This document shows positions 63,344 to 64,000 of a DNA stretch of 64,000 nt, piece after piece. The notes below the pieces were generated by a model. It saw nothing but the letters and a program-made list of their open reading frames with translations, was not told the DNA's origin and did not search any database. Numbering within the stretch: position 1 is the stretch's first letter; each line of letters opens with the position of its first letter. Made by a program: the position numbers and the translations under genes. The stretch comes from Chamaea fasciata (Eukaryota > Chordata > Aves > Passeriformes > Sylviidae): contig JARCOQ010000006.1 of NCBI GenBank assembly GCA_029207755.1, forward strand, positions 72,700,093 through 72,764,092. The letters are read 5' to 3'.

Positions 63344-63367
63344 GGCCGCCGCTTCCCCGCCGCCCGG

Positions 63368-63373
63368 TTCGAA
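63368..63373 (-). promoter_or_regulatory. MAD2L1: CHR-like element of MAD2L1
   Basis: TTCGAA lies 25 bp upstream of the MAD2L1 ATG. TTYGAA is the cell-cycle homology region recognised by LIN54 in DREAM and MuvB complexes, which time G2/M gene expression. A convincing CDE four bases upstream is not obvious. The assignment is inferred from motif and gene class. Confidence 0.5.
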
Positions 63374-63403
63374 TCCGGCCCCGCCCCCGCCCGGCCCCGC
63401 CCC

Positions 63404-63410
63404 TTCCCGC
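63404..63410 (+). promoter_or_regulatory. MAD2L1: E2F-type site upstream of MAD2L1
   Basis: TTCCCGC matches the TTSSCGC E2F core, about 60 bp upstream of the MAD2L1 ATG and next to GC boxes. MAD2L1 is a known E2F-responsive gene in mammals. The site is short, so the evidence is motif plus context. Confidence 0.5.
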
Positions 63411-63589
63411 GCGCGGCCGCGCGGAGAGAAGCGCGCGCCGCCTCAGGCAACCCCAGCGGTCTTCTCTCTGGGAATCGCCATTCCCTGTGCCTCTCAGCCG
63501 TGGAAAACGGGCTACAGCCGAGTCCCCTGGCTGCCTGGTGGGAAAGGAAGGGTTTTTCCCCCCACGTTAAGCTCCCCGTCCCTCCCGGT

Positions 63590-63680
63590 GCCGTTGCGTC
63601 TGTGGGCGGGGCTGAGGGGAGCGCGGAGCGGACGGGGGTTTAGCTAGTGAGGAGCTCTGGTACGGAAGTGCCGTGGGAGG
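63590..63680 (+). promoter_or_regulatory. GC-box and ETS-motif cluster, possible divergent promoter
   Basis: GTGGGCGGGGC (GC box, about 63,602-63,612) is followed by ACGGAAGTG at 63,662-63,670, a good ETS/GABP-type motif in plus orientation. The cluster sits at the outer edge of the MAD2L1 CpG island, about 300 bp upstream of the ATG. It could serve MAD2L1 or start a transcript running off the right end of the window. No coding exon is visible to its right. Confidence 0.35.
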
Positions 63681-64000
63681 TTGTGTTTCAGCCTTTGCCT
63701 AGAGGTGTTCGACCTTTTGAACCTAAAAATGGTACTTTCCAGGTGTGAATTGAACAAATACTTCATTTGTGATTTGCTGATGGCTTTCACAGTGTAAGTA
63801 ATTCAGTAGCTGTTTCAAATAAAAATACTATTGTGCAAGCACTGTGAAGAGGCAGGTGGGGAGAACGTGGGGAAAGCAGGATAAACAATTTTTCCTTCAG
63901 TCCATAATAACTGCAGGGAAAAAAAAAAAAGAAAAAAAAGAAAAAAAAAAAGGCATTTGGGTCGTTGGGCCGTCTTGGTGAAGGGAATTTGCTACCTGGT
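63681..64000. other. Right flank beyond the MAD2L1 promoter
   Basis: AT-rich sequence after the CpG island. It holds an A-rich low-complexity tract at 63,919-63,951 (A runs broken by two G). No gene could be supported before the window ends. Confidence 0.5.
63919..63951 (+). repeat. A-rich low-complexity tract
   Basis: Thirty-three bases of A interrupted by two single G residues. It could be a simple repeat or the tail of an old retroposon, but no body is recognisable beside it. Confidence 0.8.

Larger units (their letters stand above)
63079..63640 (-). promoter_or_regulatory. MAD2L1: CpG island and promoter of MAD2L1
   Basis: Dense CpG and very high GC from MAD2L1 intron 1 through exon 1 and about 300 bp upstream of the ATG. 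There is no TATA box. GC boxes (GGCCCCGCCCC-type), an E2F-type site and a CHR-like hexamer lie within 70 bp of the start codon. Long open frames here on both strands are composition artefacts. Confidence 0.8.

Noticed and set aside
63088..63647. Plus-strand open frames of about 180 codons across the MAD2L1 promoter
   Set aside because: They are proline/serine/arginine-rich translations of GC-rich and CT-rich sequence antisense to MAD2L1 exon 1, with no domain.
1..64000. CRISPR arrays, bacterial operons, tRNA or rRNA genes, intact retroviral genes
   Set aside because: No direct-repeat arrays with spacers, no recognisable tRNA, rRNA or snRNA sequence, and no reverse transcriptase, protease or envelope-like frame was found. 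The splice and poly(A) signals show vertebrate nuclear DNA.

Overview
This window looks like nuclear DNA of a vertebrate, most likely a bird. It is AT-rich and gene-poor for about 56 kb. It then contains two intron-containing genes with vertebrate GT-AG splice sites, CpG-island promoters and AATAAA poly(A) signals. The bird assignment is inference. It rests on very short introns (a whole MAD2L1 coding region in about 1.7 kb), few transposons, and one degraded stretch that resembles the 3' part of a CR1 LINE.

Layout. Positions 1 to about 56,190 hold no protein gene I can recognise. Reading frames there are short, overlap on both strands and show no known domain. The support is limited to a pure (AAGGG)52 array at 44,191-44,450, small microsatellites and homopolymers, a probable CR1 remnant near 14.3 kb, two stretches resembling an ancient MIR-type SINE (17.9 and 35.4 kb), a CTCF-like site, a cluster of STAT-type palindromes, and a few exon-like intervals with good splice signals (notably 29,720-29,785). 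From 56.2 to 60.5 kb lies RPL7L1 on the plus strand: six coding exons, 248 aa, a ribosomal protein L7 paralogue expected to act in 60S subunit assembly. From about 60.97 to 63.4 kb lies MAD2L1 on the minus strand: five coding exons, 208 aa, the spindle-assembly-checkpoint HORMA protein. The two genes converge, and their poly(A) signals are about 460 bp apart.

Regulation visible in sequence. RPL7L1 has a perfect NRF1 palindrome 18 bp before its ATG, and a YY1-type motif overlaps the ATG. MAD2L1 has GC boxes, an E2F-type site and a CHR-like hexamer just upstream of its ATG, as expected for a G2/M gene. A second GC-box plus ETS-motif cluster at 63.6-63.67 kb may start a divergent transcript.

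I see no operon, CRISPR array, phage, intact retrovirus or new multi-gene system. The two genes have unrelated jobs (ribosome assembly and mitotic checkpoint). Their adjacency is the main positional curiosity.
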